Origin: a bacterium OM1 bin76
GTDB lineage: Bacteria; Actinomycetota; Acidimicrobiia; Spongiisociales; ZC4RG35
NCBI GenBank assembly: GCA_002238785.1
Contig: MPNA01000001.1
Location: forward strand, 62,001 to 126,000
Direction: 5' to 3'
DNA length: 64,000 nucleotides
Made by a program: the position numbers and the translations under genes. The notes beneath the pieces are model-generated. The model saw only the letters and a list, made by a program, of their open reading frames with translations, had not been told where the DNA came from and ran no database searches. Shown here piece by piece: positions 7,671 to 14,233 of this stretch. Each line of letters opens with the position of its first letter. Positions within the stretch are counted from its first letter, which is position 1.

Positions 7671-8956
7671 CGCAACCCTCCCGGCCCATCCATTATCTGC
7701 TCCATGGGAACCCCCGCAGCACGTTCGATGCGGTCATTCAGCGTGTCGGGCAGCAGTTCCCCGCTCCAGGTCATCGGCTCGCCCAGCCGTGGCCTGGAGA
7801 ACAGCACCCGCACGGAGTAGGATCCCTCGCTGCCGGGGGCCACCGAAATGATCTCTCTCACCTGCCGCAGCGGGCCACCACCGTAACCCTCTCCAAGGGC
7901 TTCCCGGTCGAGATGGATGATCACATCGATGGCAGAGGCGAACACCCTTCGAACCACTGCTTCGCTCACGTTTTCTCCGGCCATGAGGGCGGCGCTGACC
8001 AGGGCGTGCAACGCGTCGGCCGCCGAATTGGCGTGCACCGTGCAGGCGAACCCGCATCCCGCGTTGGCGGCCCTGGTCAACTCAAAGGCCTCTGCGCCTC
8101 TGACCTCGCCGACCACGATCAGGTCGGGGCGCATGGCCAGGACAGCCTTGACAAGGACTCGAAGACTGATTTCTCCCGTCCCATCCAGCCCGGGTGGCCT
8201 TGCCTCGTAAAAGGACCCGTGAACCAGCGGAATGTGCAGTTCTCGGACTTCCTCGCAGCACCGGATGCAACGGGTGGGTGGACAGGCGTCCAGCAAGGCA
8301 CTCAGCATCGATGTCTTTCCCGCTCCGGGAGGACCGGAGACAACCACTCCACATTCGGTCTGCATGGCAGCGGCCAGGAAGCGGGCGGCCTGCGGGGTCA
8401 GGGACCCCAGTTGGACCAGCGATTCCAGGTCCTGGCGCCGGAGGGCATATCGTCGCAAGGTCACCGAAAGGCGATCGGCTATCGGTGGTATCACCGCTGT
8501 CAACCGGGCCGAGTCGTCCATCACCCGAGCTTGAACGATGGGCTGGGAAGCGTCCAGCCGTCGATCACTGCCTGCCAGCAGGCGATCCACCACCTGTCGG
8601 TTCTCCTCCAGGGTGGTCGGCTCTTTGAGACCCTGCAACCTTCCTTCTCCGTCGATGAACGTCACCCGGGGGCCCTCTATGAACACCTCCTCGACATCAG
8701 AGCGGGCCAGGACATCGGTGAGAGGCCCGTAGTCGGCGATAGAACGGATCACTCGTTCGGTCATGTCATCGGGGTCCCGCAGCGCTCGACCCAATCCGAC
8801 CTGAGTGCGACGGCAGTACTCCTTGACCGCCCGTTCCACCAGTCGGCGGGCTCCTGGCCGGTCCGTCTCGGGATCGACGTTTCGTTCCTCGATAAACTCC
8901 AGGGCCGACCGGCGGATCTCCGCGTAGGTATGCCGGACACTCGGGCGGTCATTCAT
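7667..8956 (-). CDS. tadA: Tad pilus assembly ATPase TadA/CpaF
   Basis: 429 residues. Type II/IV secretion ATPase with Walker A GPPGAGKTS near residues 208-216, Walker B region PDLIVVGEVRGAEAFEL, and the His box TVHANSAADAL, in the usual order. The N-terminal region (YGPLTDVLARSDVEEVFIEGP) matches CpaF proteins. It powers pilin assembly at the cytoplasmic face. The ATG at 8956 (MNDRPS) overlaps the tadZ stop by 8 bases; an upstream ATG at 9019 is inside tadZ and unlikely. Confidence 0.93.
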   Translation of the reverse strand: MNDRPSVRHTYAEIRRSALEFIEERNVDPETDRPGARRLVERAVKEYCRRTQVGLGRALRDPDDMTERVIRSIADYGPLTDVLARSDVEEVFIEGPRVTFIDGEGRLQGLKEPTTLEENRQVVDRLLAGSDRRLDASQPIVQARVMDDSARLTAVIPPIADRLSVTLRRYALRRQDLESLVQLGSLTPQAARFLAAAMQTECGVVVSGPPGAGKTSMLSALLDACPPTRCIRCCEEVRELHIPLVHGSFYEARPPGLDGTGEISLRVLVKAVLAMRPDLIVVGEVRGAEAFELTRAANAGCGFACTVHANSAADALHALVSAALMAGENVSEAVVRRVFASAIDVIIHLDREALGEGYGGGPLRQVREIISVAPGSEGSYSVRVLFSRPRLGEPMTWSGELLPDTLNDRIERAAGVPMEQIMDGPGGLR

Positions 8957-10157
8957 GCGCGAACACCCCCTCCAGAACTTGGTCAGCCAACCGGTCGCAC
9001 CCCCGCCGGAACCTTCCACGCTCCACCAGGACGCCGTTCCATGCCGCCTCCGCCACCCGGGTGTCCTCTGGCAGAAAGGCGATCCGGGCCGGGCCGACCG
9101 CGGAACTCAACTCTTCAAAGAGCGCCTTTCTCACAGAGAGCGAACCGGGGGCTTTGTTCACCACCACATGGATCGACGCCTCCGGACGCCTGGCCCGGAT
9201 GTCCCCGATCCACTCGACCATCCTGATGATGCCCACCGGGTTGGGCAGTGCCACGCCCACCACAACGCTTGCCATCTCCATCACCGCGTCGGACACGCTC
9301 CCGGTCACTCCCCACACCGGCTGATCGGTGGAAGGGCTTTGCCAATGCCCGAAGTTGACCACTGTCGCCCTGGAAACCCTGGCAGTCTCCAACAAGACTT
9401 CAGCCACCTCGCTGCGACGCAGATGGGACCGGTCGACGAGATTGGGAACCCCGGGAAGGATCCGCAATGAACTTCCTCGCATGGTGTGCCAGCAGGACTC
9501 AAGGCTGTCACTGTGGTGGTAGACCGCGTCGATGGCGGTCAGCAAGTTCGGATGCAGCCCCAGCCCGAGTCTCTGAGCCACCGACGGCGCACGCTGGTCA
9601 AGATCGAGCAGTCCAACCCCCTCGGTGATCTCCGCCATCCGCCGCGCCAGCGCAATAGCGACTTCGGTGGCGCCACATCCACCCGGAGGAGAGCCAACCG
9701 CCACCAATGGGGCGGGCTGCTGCGGTGATACCTCCGCGAATGCCCGATCCTCCTCTTCATCGGGAGGACCGCCATGGGACTCCCTATTGATCTCCAGTTG
9801 GTCGATGAGTGCCAGGAATTCTTCCGGACCGGCGTCGGATTCGATCACCTCGGTCACCCCGCAGGCGAGCAACCGGTCCTTGCCGTCAGAGAACTCGGCC
9901 GGACTGTAGACGCCGACCACCCGGTGGCCGGCCCGGTTCAGATTCTCAACGAGGTGAGGTGACAAAAAGGAGCAGATGTCGTCTATGAGCAGCACGTCGA
10001 ATTCCTCTGAGAAGGCATCCTGTGGTTGCATCACATACAGGCGGACTCTTGCCCCACCGTGGTCGACCAGGAACCGATGCAGATGTGCCGACCATTGCCG
10101 CGTGGACACGGCCAGAGCGATCTCTATGTCTCTGATGGCGACATCTCTCATGGCCAC
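8949..10157 (-). CDS. tadZ: TadZ/CpaE-like ParA-superfamily protein with degenerate Walker A
   Basis: 402 residues: an N-terminal receiver-like domain (VLLIDDICSFLSPHLVENL) and a MinD/ParA-like domain. TadZ/CpaE proteins locate the Tad machine in the cell. The position of the deviant Walker A reads GSPPGGCGATEVA, so both lysines expected in KGGxGKT are absent, and nucleotide hydrolysis is doubtful; TadZ proteins are often atypical here. The switch-like stretch LLDLDQRAPSVAQRLGL follows. Start overlaps cpaB by 10 bases. Confidence 0.85.
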   Translation of the reverse strand: MAMRDVAIRDIEIALAVSTRQWSAHLHRFLVDHGGARVRLYVMQPQDAFSEEFDVLLIDDICSFLSPHLVENLNRAGHRVVGVYSPAEFSDGKDRLLACGVTEVIESDAGPEEFLALIDQLEINRESHGGPPDEEEDRAFAEVSPQQPAPLVAVGSPPGGCGATEVAIALARRMAEITEGVGLLDLDQRAPSVAQRLGLGLHPNLLTAIDAVYHHSDSLESCWHTMRGSSLRILPGVPNLVDRSHLRRSEVAEVLLETARVSRATVVNFGHWQSPSTDQPVWGVTGSVSDAVMEMASVVVGVALPNPVGIIRMVEWIGDIRARRPEASIHVVVNKAPGSLSVRKALFEELSSAVGPARIAFLPEDTRVAEAAWNGVLVERGRFRRGCDRLADQVLEGVFAHE

Positions 10158-10951
10158 AGACCGCCTCCGATCGGCGGCAGACCTCCCGAAGACGGAGGCG
10201 GCAGATAGGCCGGGCCAACCTGCCCGACCGCAGGCGAGTCCTCCTCAGAGATCGACCGTCTGTCCTGCAGGCTCTGAACGTTGACCGAACCGGCTCCCGT
10301 GGAACGCAACACTTCAACGTCCGCGTTGGCGAGGGCCAACGCCAAGGTGAGGGCAGTCCGGTCGTCCACTTCCAGAATCAGGTAGAAGCTGCCGGACAGG
10401 CCCAGCGCTCCTCCGGACTCGCCCGGGACATCCAGAACGGTAACCCCGGTGGCCACGAAGGAGGCCTCCTCCTCATCCACCCTGATCACATCCACCAGGT
10501 CACCGGGGACCAGGTCACCACCGGCAGCGTGCTCGGGGTCGATCGGAAAGCTCATGGCTCTGAAATCCGATCTGGTGAGGGGCGCCCGGAGACTTGCCTT
10601 GCTGAGCAGGGTGCCCGAGGCGGTCCTGGCGGCCACCACCCATCCTTGGAAGTCGACCAAGTCGGATTCGGTGATCAAGCCGGCGGCGACCGGTTCCGCC
10701 ACATCCATGGGGACCAGTTCTATGTCATCGGGCTGAAGGTGCCGTCCCGGCACCAGATCGACGGTGGTCACGGCCATCCTGGTTGACGGGGCTTCACCTC
10801 GGCGAAGCAGCGCCAGGTTCGCAACCAGGGCCAGAACCCCGGTCGCCACGATCAGAAGGTGAACACCGGAGACGGCCGGGAACCGCTTCCGGCGTCGAGC
10901 AGTTGGCTCGGCCCGACCGTCTATCGGATTGGCGGATGTTGCAGACTTCAA
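10148..10951 (-). CDS. cpaB: Flp pilus assembly protein CpaB/RcpC (SAF domain)
   Basis: 267 residues, first gene of the Tad operon. One N-terminal hydrophobic helix (HLLIVATGVLALVANLALL), then a SAF domain (VDLVPGRHLQPDDIELVPM...GTLLSKASLRAPL) and an RcpC-like domain (PGDLVDVIRVDE). The C-terminus is Pro/Gly-rich. The start is TTG at 10951, preceded by the strong Shine-Dalgarno GGGAGGGG. The start, ribosome site and leader lie in a 114-bp sequence that is repeated at 30186-30299, so regulation of the whole pilus operon probably acts there. Confidence 0.85.
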   Translation of the reverse strand: MKSATSANPIDGRAEPTARRRKRFPAVSGVHLLIVATGVLALVANLALLRRGEAPSTRMAVTTVDLVPGRHLQPDDIELVPMDVAEPVAAGLITESDLVDFQGWVVAARTASGTLLSKASLRAPLTRSDFRAMSFPIDPEHAAGGDLVPGDLVDVIRVDEEEASFVATGVTVLDVPGESGGALGLSGSFYLILEVDDRTALTLALALANADVEVLRSTGAGSVNVQSLQDRRSISEEDSPAVGQVGPAYLPPPSSGGLPPIGGGLWP

Positions 10952-11047
10952 AGCCCCTCCCTTTCGTCGACCACCCCGATCGACACTGTAGAAGCGATAG
11001 GATCGGTAACCGACTATATATGACAGGGAGTTCGGGAACGGCTACCC
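10934..11047 (-). repeat. Copy 1 of a 114-bp duplicated promoter/leader, in front of cpaB
   Basis: Matches 30186-30299 (opposite strand) with 6 mismatches over 114 bases. On the minus strand it holds: GGTAGCCG (11046-11039), an anti-Shine-Dalgarno CTCCCT (11030-11025), a TATAGT that could be a -10 box, CGGTTACC (11012-11005), a second stem GTCGA/TCGAC (10984-10980 and 10970-10966), the Shine-Dalgarno AGGGAG (10962-10957), the TTG start and five further cpaB codons. GGTAGCCG pairs with CGGTTACC over 8 bp with one G-U, and CTCCCT pairs with AGGGAG. TCGGTTACCGA is also an imperfect palindrome that could be a repressor site. Confidence 0.85.
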
Positions 11048-11069
11048 GAGGGAGGAGTGATTTACCAAC

Positions 11070-11669
11070 ATGACGGTTTTTTCCACGGATTCGTCAGAGG
11101 AAGACCCTGCCGAGGACAAGGAACTGGCAAGGCTGGCCCGTTACCTGCGCCAAGGAGTAGGGCAAGAGTGGAGAGCGGAACTCGAGGCCACCGAGTTCGA
11201 AACCCACCAGGAACGGATGCGGGACCGCACCCTGCAGGGCGTGGTGAGGATGCTGCTCCATCGAGGGGACCTGGTGACCATTCAGGCCGGCAGCCTCATG
11301 TGGAGCGGAGAGGTGGTGGGATCCGGAGAGGACTACCTGACTCTCGGCGCCGGGCATCTGTGCGTGGATGCCCGGCTGGATCGGATCACCCTGGTGGTGA
11401 CCAAACAGCAGTCAGGAGGCATGGAGGCCAAGGGAGTGGCCAATACCTGGCGCGCCCGACTGAGGGAATTGGAACTCACCAACCAACCGGTGGAGTTGTA
11501 CGGGCCATCATTGGGCCACTCCAGGCAAGGAAGGATCAGAGTTGTCTCCGGCGACCACATCTGGTTGGCAGAGCGGGCGGGACTGGAATCCTACCTCCCG
11601 TTGGGAGAGGTGGCTGTTGCAGTCAGCCGCGTTGACGAGGGCCGACCGACCTCAGGGCCGCTGCTCTAG
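11070..11669 (+). CDS. Conserved-looking protein of unknown function next to the Tad operon
   Basis: 199 residues, divergent from cpaB with 118 bases between starts. The N-terminal part is acidic then helical (EDKELARLARYLRQ...EWRAELEATEFE); the rest reads as two small beta-rich repeats, one around LLHRGDLVTIQAGSLMWSGEVV and one around PVELYGPSLGHSRQGRIRVVSGD, each followed by a strand ending in a DRITLVV or EVAVAVSRV stretch. No signal peptide or membrane segment. A good Shine-Dalgarno (GGGAGGAG) lies about 11 bases before the ATG. I do not recognise the family; the repeat of a small barrel-like unit is an inference. Confidence 0.6.
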   Translation: MTVFSTDSSEEDPAEDKELARLARYLRQGVGQEWRAELEATEFETHQERMRDRTLQGVVRMLLHRGDLVTIQAGSLMWSGEVVGSGEDYLTLGAGHLCVDARLDRITLVVTKQQSGGMEAKGVANTWRARLRELELTNQPVELYGPSLGHSRQGRIRVVSGDHIWLAERAGLESYLPLGEVAVAVSRVDEGRPTSGPLL

Positions 11670-11902
11670 GAACCTGCGGTGCGGGTGCCCTCCGGCACCA
11701 CAGGGTGAGCCTTGATGTAATCGATGATCTCTGAGTAGATGAAGCGGTATACCCGCGATCCCGGCAACTGGTAGGCAGGTAGCCGACCCTCCCTGGCGTA
11801 TTTTCGCACCATCTGAACATTCATCTGCAGCAGTTCCGCCACTTGGGCTGTGTCAATTACCGATGGGTAATCACTTCCTCGGCTTTGTGAGCTTTCTACC
11901 AT
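11666..11902 (-). CDS. Small helix-turn-helix protein, excisionase/BldC-like
   Basis: 78 residues. The core IDTAQVAELLQMNVQMVRKY followed by AREGRLPAYQLPGSRVYRF is a MerR-type winged HTH as found in excisionase-family and BldC-like regulators: helix-turn-helix, then a wing with the PGSR turn, then IIDYIKAH. GAGGTAAG lies 3 bases before the ATG. It overlaps the convergent unknown gene by 4 bases. No integrase or phage gene is nearby, so a host developmental or transcriptional regulator is more likely than an excisionase. Confidence 0.75.
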   Translation of the reverse strand: MVESSQSRGSDYPSVIDTAQVAELLQMNVQMVRKYAREGRLPAYQLPGSRVYRFIYSEIIDYIKAHPVVPEGTRTAGS

Positions 11903-11958
11903 CTTCTTACCTCATGTTGTAGCTATAGAAATCTGCCTACATCAGTTAGCGAATAGTC

Positions 11959-11981
11959 AAGGACCGGCAGTCGGTTTTTTT
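11959..11981 (+). terminator. Possible plus-strand terminator
   Basis: AAGGACCG and CGGTTTTT pair (with G-U pairs) around a short GCAGT loop and are followed by more T residues on the plus strand. It would stop read-through from the 11070-11669 gene across the HTH gene. Weak stem. Confidence 0.3.
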
Positions 11982-11990
11982 CGCGAGTAG

Positions 11991-12016
11991 GCAGAAAACA
12001 CCGGCAGCCTGCGGTG
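11991..12016 (-). terminator. Intrinsic terminator of the tRNA pair
   Basis: On the minus strand, 61 bases past tRNA-Glu, CACCG and CGGTG (extended by CA/TG with one bulge) form a stem that is followed at once by TTTTCTG. This has the form of a rho-independent terminator for the tRNA-Gln/tRNA-Glu transcript. Confidence 0.6.
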
Positions 12017-12076
12017 AAAGGGCTTCCCATCGGCCTTCCGCCTGTGGCATCGCCATGCACCAATTGCAGGCAAAGG

Positions 12077-12149
12077 CAGCCCCGACCGGATTCGAACCGG
12101 CGTTACCGGCTTGAGAGGCCGGCGTCCTAGGCCACTAGACGACGGGGCC
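12077..12149 (-). tRNA. tRNA-Glu (CTC)
   Basis: 73 bases fold as a cloverleaf: acceptor GGCCCCG with CGGGGCT, anticodon stem CCGGC/GCCGG around loop CTCTCAA (anticodon CTC) and T-arm with GGTTCGAATCC. The CCA end is not encoded. 25 bases downstream of tRNA-Gln and probably co-transcribed with it. Confidence 0.95.
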
Positions 12150-12174
12150 AACAAGGCCGGATGATACCCGACCC

Positions 12175-12249
12175 TGGCTCGGGGGGAAGGACTCGAACCC
12201 TCAATAACAGGGCCAGAACCTGTCGTGTTACCAATTACACCACCCCCGA
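12175..12249 (-). tRNA. tRNA-Gln (CTG)
   Basis: Cloverleaf with acceptor TCGGGGG/CCCCCGA, anticodon stem ACAGG/CCTGT around loop TTCTGGC (anticodon CTG), T-arm GGGTTCGAGTCC, discriminator G and an encoded CCA at 12177-12175. First gene of the tRNA pair. Confidence 0.95.
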
Positions 12250-12260
12250 AGGCGAACCTC

Positions 12261-12290
12261 ATCATAGCAGCGTGTCAGGAAAGTGGATAA
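12261..12290 (-). promoter_or_regulatory. Probable promoter of the tRNA-Gln/tRNA-Glu pair
   Basis: TATGAT (12266-12261) lies 12 bases before the tRNA-Gln 5' end, a good -10 position. A weak -35 (TTATCC, 12290-12285) lies 18 bases further upstream. Confidence 0.5.
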
Positions 12291-12569
12291 CAGAACTGGT
12301 CGCATGCAGGCCATGCACACCCTGGTTCCCGTCCGCAAGGTTCCGGCCCACTCCCGATAGGGCGATGTTGGCTGCCCGCGCATTGTTCAGATGAGCGGAG
12401 CCAGCGGGGGGAAGATCTGATTCGGGGTTCGCCAATGTAAAATATCAACATAGCATGGACCAATAATCACATCAAAACCACTGCTACGTTGCGCCCAACA
12501 ACCTTCGCTGTCGCGGAAGCGTCAGGCACTGCACATTCCCATAGAATTGGGGTCGTGGGGAACACCTCA
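12291..12569. other. Intergenic stretch without a recognised gene
   Basis: Between the tRNA promoter and the SRPBCC gene. An in-frame ATG at 12489 would extend the SRPBCC protein by 27 residues with no family resemblance. The part at 12430-12500 is AT-richer than the surroundings (ATGTAAAATATCAAC) and probably holds the promoter of the SRPBCC gene. Nothing else seen. Confidence 0.5.
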
Positions 12570-13007
12570 GTGTCAATACAGATATCCGCCCCGGTGGATC
12601 AGGTGTGGGAGAAGTTATCCGACCTTGCGACCCATTCAGAATGGATGAGCGATGCCACCACCATTCTGTTCGACGGAGACCAACGTCGGGGAGTGGGGGT
12701 GGCCATGACGGTGCCCACCCGAGTGGGGCCGCTTCGGATCGTTGACACGATGGAGGTTGACGAGTGGGTCGAGAAGGAGCGCATCGGGGTTAAACACACC
12801 GGGCGGATCGGCGGCTGGGGCCGGTTCGAACTGTTTGGGGATCAGCACGGGAGCATCCTGGTGAGAAAGGAGCAACTCCACTTCCCCTGGTACATGGGCG
12901 GCCCGGTGATCGAGTGGTTTGCCCGACCCATTCTCCGTCGGATCTTTCGTGCCAACCTGGTCAGCTTCGGCAGGTGGGTGGAATCGGGATTGGAGCCCGG
13001 AGGTTAG
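12570..13007 (+). CDS. SRPBCC (polyketide cyclase-like) family protein
   Basis: About 145 residues. Begins SIQISAPVDQVWEKLSDLATHSEWM, the typical first strand and helix pair of the START/SRPBCC fold, followed by alternating beta strands and a long C-terminal helix (FARPILRRIFRANLVSFGRWVE). Such proteins bind hydrophobic ligands; the ligand cannot be told from sequence. I chose the GTG at 12570, since homologs start just before the first strand and GGGGA lies 8 bases upstream; GTG 12555 and ATG 12489 are alternatives. Its end overlaps the convergent enoyl-CoA hydratase gene by 4 bases. Confidence 0.75.
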   Translation: MSIQISAPVDQVWEKLSDLATHSEWMSDATTILFDGDQRRGVGVAMTVPTRVGPLRIVDTMEVDEWVEKERIGVKHTGRIGGWGRFELFGDQHGSILVRKEQLHFPWYMGGPVIEWFARPILRRIFRANLVSFGRWVESGLEPGG

Positions 13008-13774
13008 GTTCCCCCGAAGGTGGCGCGACGTTTTTCGAGGAAGGCGGCCACACCCTCCCGGGCGTCATCGGTCCAAAAGGAGTCCAGGAAGGCCTGCCTC
13101 TCCACCTCCATGGCATCCCGCAGGTGGAGCCCCAATCCGCCGATCAGAGCGCGCTTGGCGGCACCCAGGGCCACGGTTGGCCCCTCGGCGTAGCGTCGGG
13201 CATCTTCCATGGCTCGGTCCAGCAACTCATCGGGGGGGAACACCTTGTCGGCCAAACCCAGTTCCTGGGCTTCGGCAGCCGGCACGAACCTGCCTGAGTA
13301 GACGATTTCCTTAGCCTTCTGGAACCCGACGATGCGGGCAAGCCGCTGGGTCCCACCGGCTCCGGGGATGATCCCCAGCTTGATTTCGGGTTGCCCCACC
13401 TGGGCGTCTTCGGCGAAGTAGCGAAAGTCACAGCCCATGGACAGTTCCAAACCCCCGCCCAGTGCATATCCGAAGATGGCGGCGATGGTGGGTTTGGCCA
13501 GTGACTCCAAACGCCAGATGGCGTCCACCAATTCATAAGCGAGGTTCTCGGTCATCTTGCCGGAGTCGTAGGCGGCTTGGAAGCCTTTGATGTCCGCCCC
13601 GGCGGCAAAATGGGGTTGCCCGGTCACCACCACCGCTCGGACGGCGGGATCCTCGGCCCTCCCGAAGGCTTCGTTCAGGTCGGTAGACAATTCCAACGAA
13701 AGGGCGTTGACCGGCGGACGGTTGAGACACACCACCGCCACCGAACCCTCCATCGAGTATTCCACCAATGACAT
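13004..13774 (-). CDS. Enoyl-CoA hydratase/isomerase family protein
   Basis: 256 residues, crotonase fold. The oxyanion-hole motifs are visible as [11 protein letters not shown] (about residue 60-70) and [14 protein letters not shown] (about 100-113), and the catalytic-Glu region as [17 protein letters not shown]. This combination fits a hydratase of short- or medium-chain enoyl-CoA (beta-oxidation or amino-acid breakdown), but the substrate is not determined. The ATG at 13774 (MSLVEYS) matches family starts; the frame upstream has no similarity. No other fatty-acid genes are adjacent. Confidence 0.88.
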   Translation of the reverse strand: MSLVEYSMEGSVAVVCLNRPPVNALSLELSTDLNEAFGRAEDPAVRAVVVTGQPHFAAGADIKGFQAAYDSGKMTENLAYELVDAIWRLESLAKPTIAAIFGYALGGGLELSMGCDFRYFAEDAQVGQPEIKLGIIPGAGGTQRLARIVGFQKAKEIVYSGRFVPAAEAQELGLADKVFPPDELLDRAMEDARRYAEGPTVALGAAKRALIGGLGLHLRDAMEVERQAFLDSFWTDDAREGVAAFLEKRRATFGGT

Positions 13775-14044
13775 GAGAGCCTCCGTTTTCCTTGACCGGC
13801 CGCTTGCGACTCCACCGAGATTACACACCGAAACGGGACGCATTTCCACGGCTCACTCACGTTGACCGGTCGACTCGCCTCTTATGGATCAGGTGATCGT
13901 CAAGATAAACCGCTTCAGACCATTGACTTTTGTTCCACCCCGCGACCAAACTGAAGAAAGCCAATCACTGACGGTCTGATCGGACGTCATCAGACTCGCC
14001 AGAGGTCGAAAACTCAAGAAAGGCGCGTTTCCAACCGCTATGCG
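13775..14044. other. Intergenic stretch without a recognised gene
   Basis: About 270 bases upstream of the enoyl-CoA hydratase gene and downstream of the lipoprotein operon. It presumably holds the hydratase promoter. I see no tRNA, hairpin terminator or repeat in it. Confidence 0.5.
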
Positions 14045-14233
14045 TCAGCGCGCCACTGATGGCACGGTGGGGGCGGGGGTGGGCCCTTTCCCGGAGAATC
14101 TAAGCCAGATTTTCGCGAGATAGTGTCGTAATTCGGCGCGACTACCGTCCAGTAGCCACCACGTCAACGCCAGTGCGGCTCCTGAGCGCAACCCGCGCAT
14201 GCCCCGGGGATGTCGCCCCGAGACTGCGCTCAT
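14045..14233 (-). CDS. Possible 62-residue protein coupled to the lipoprotein gene
   Basis: Its ATG overlaps the stop of the beta-propeller lipoprotein gene in an ATGA arrangement, as for many real genes in this window. The sequence is basic (RHPRGMRGLRSG), with a short amphipathic or hydrophobic stretch (AALALTWWLL) and a second helix-like part (AELRHYLAKIWLRFSG). No family recognised. The case rests on the overlap only. Confidence 0.35.
   Translation of the reverse strand: MSAVSGRHPRGMRGLRSGAALALTWWLLDGSRAELRHYLAKIWLRFSGKGPTPAPTVPSVAR

Noticed and set aside
10934-11047. Resemblance of the leader to the end of a c-di-GMP-I (GEMM) riboswitch, because of GGUAGCC and GGUUACC
   Set aside because: The rest of the GEMM consensus (conserved internal CACGCACAG and ACGCAAAGCC parts) is absent, and the two elements are 26 bases apart instead of forming a short hairpin. 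Kept as a structured leader of unknown type.
11666-12249. Excisionase-like HTH protein beside tRNA genes as a sign of an integrated element
   Set aside because: No integrase, no repeated tRNA 3' end and no phage or plasmid genes were found; the HTH protein fits a BldC-like host regulator as well.
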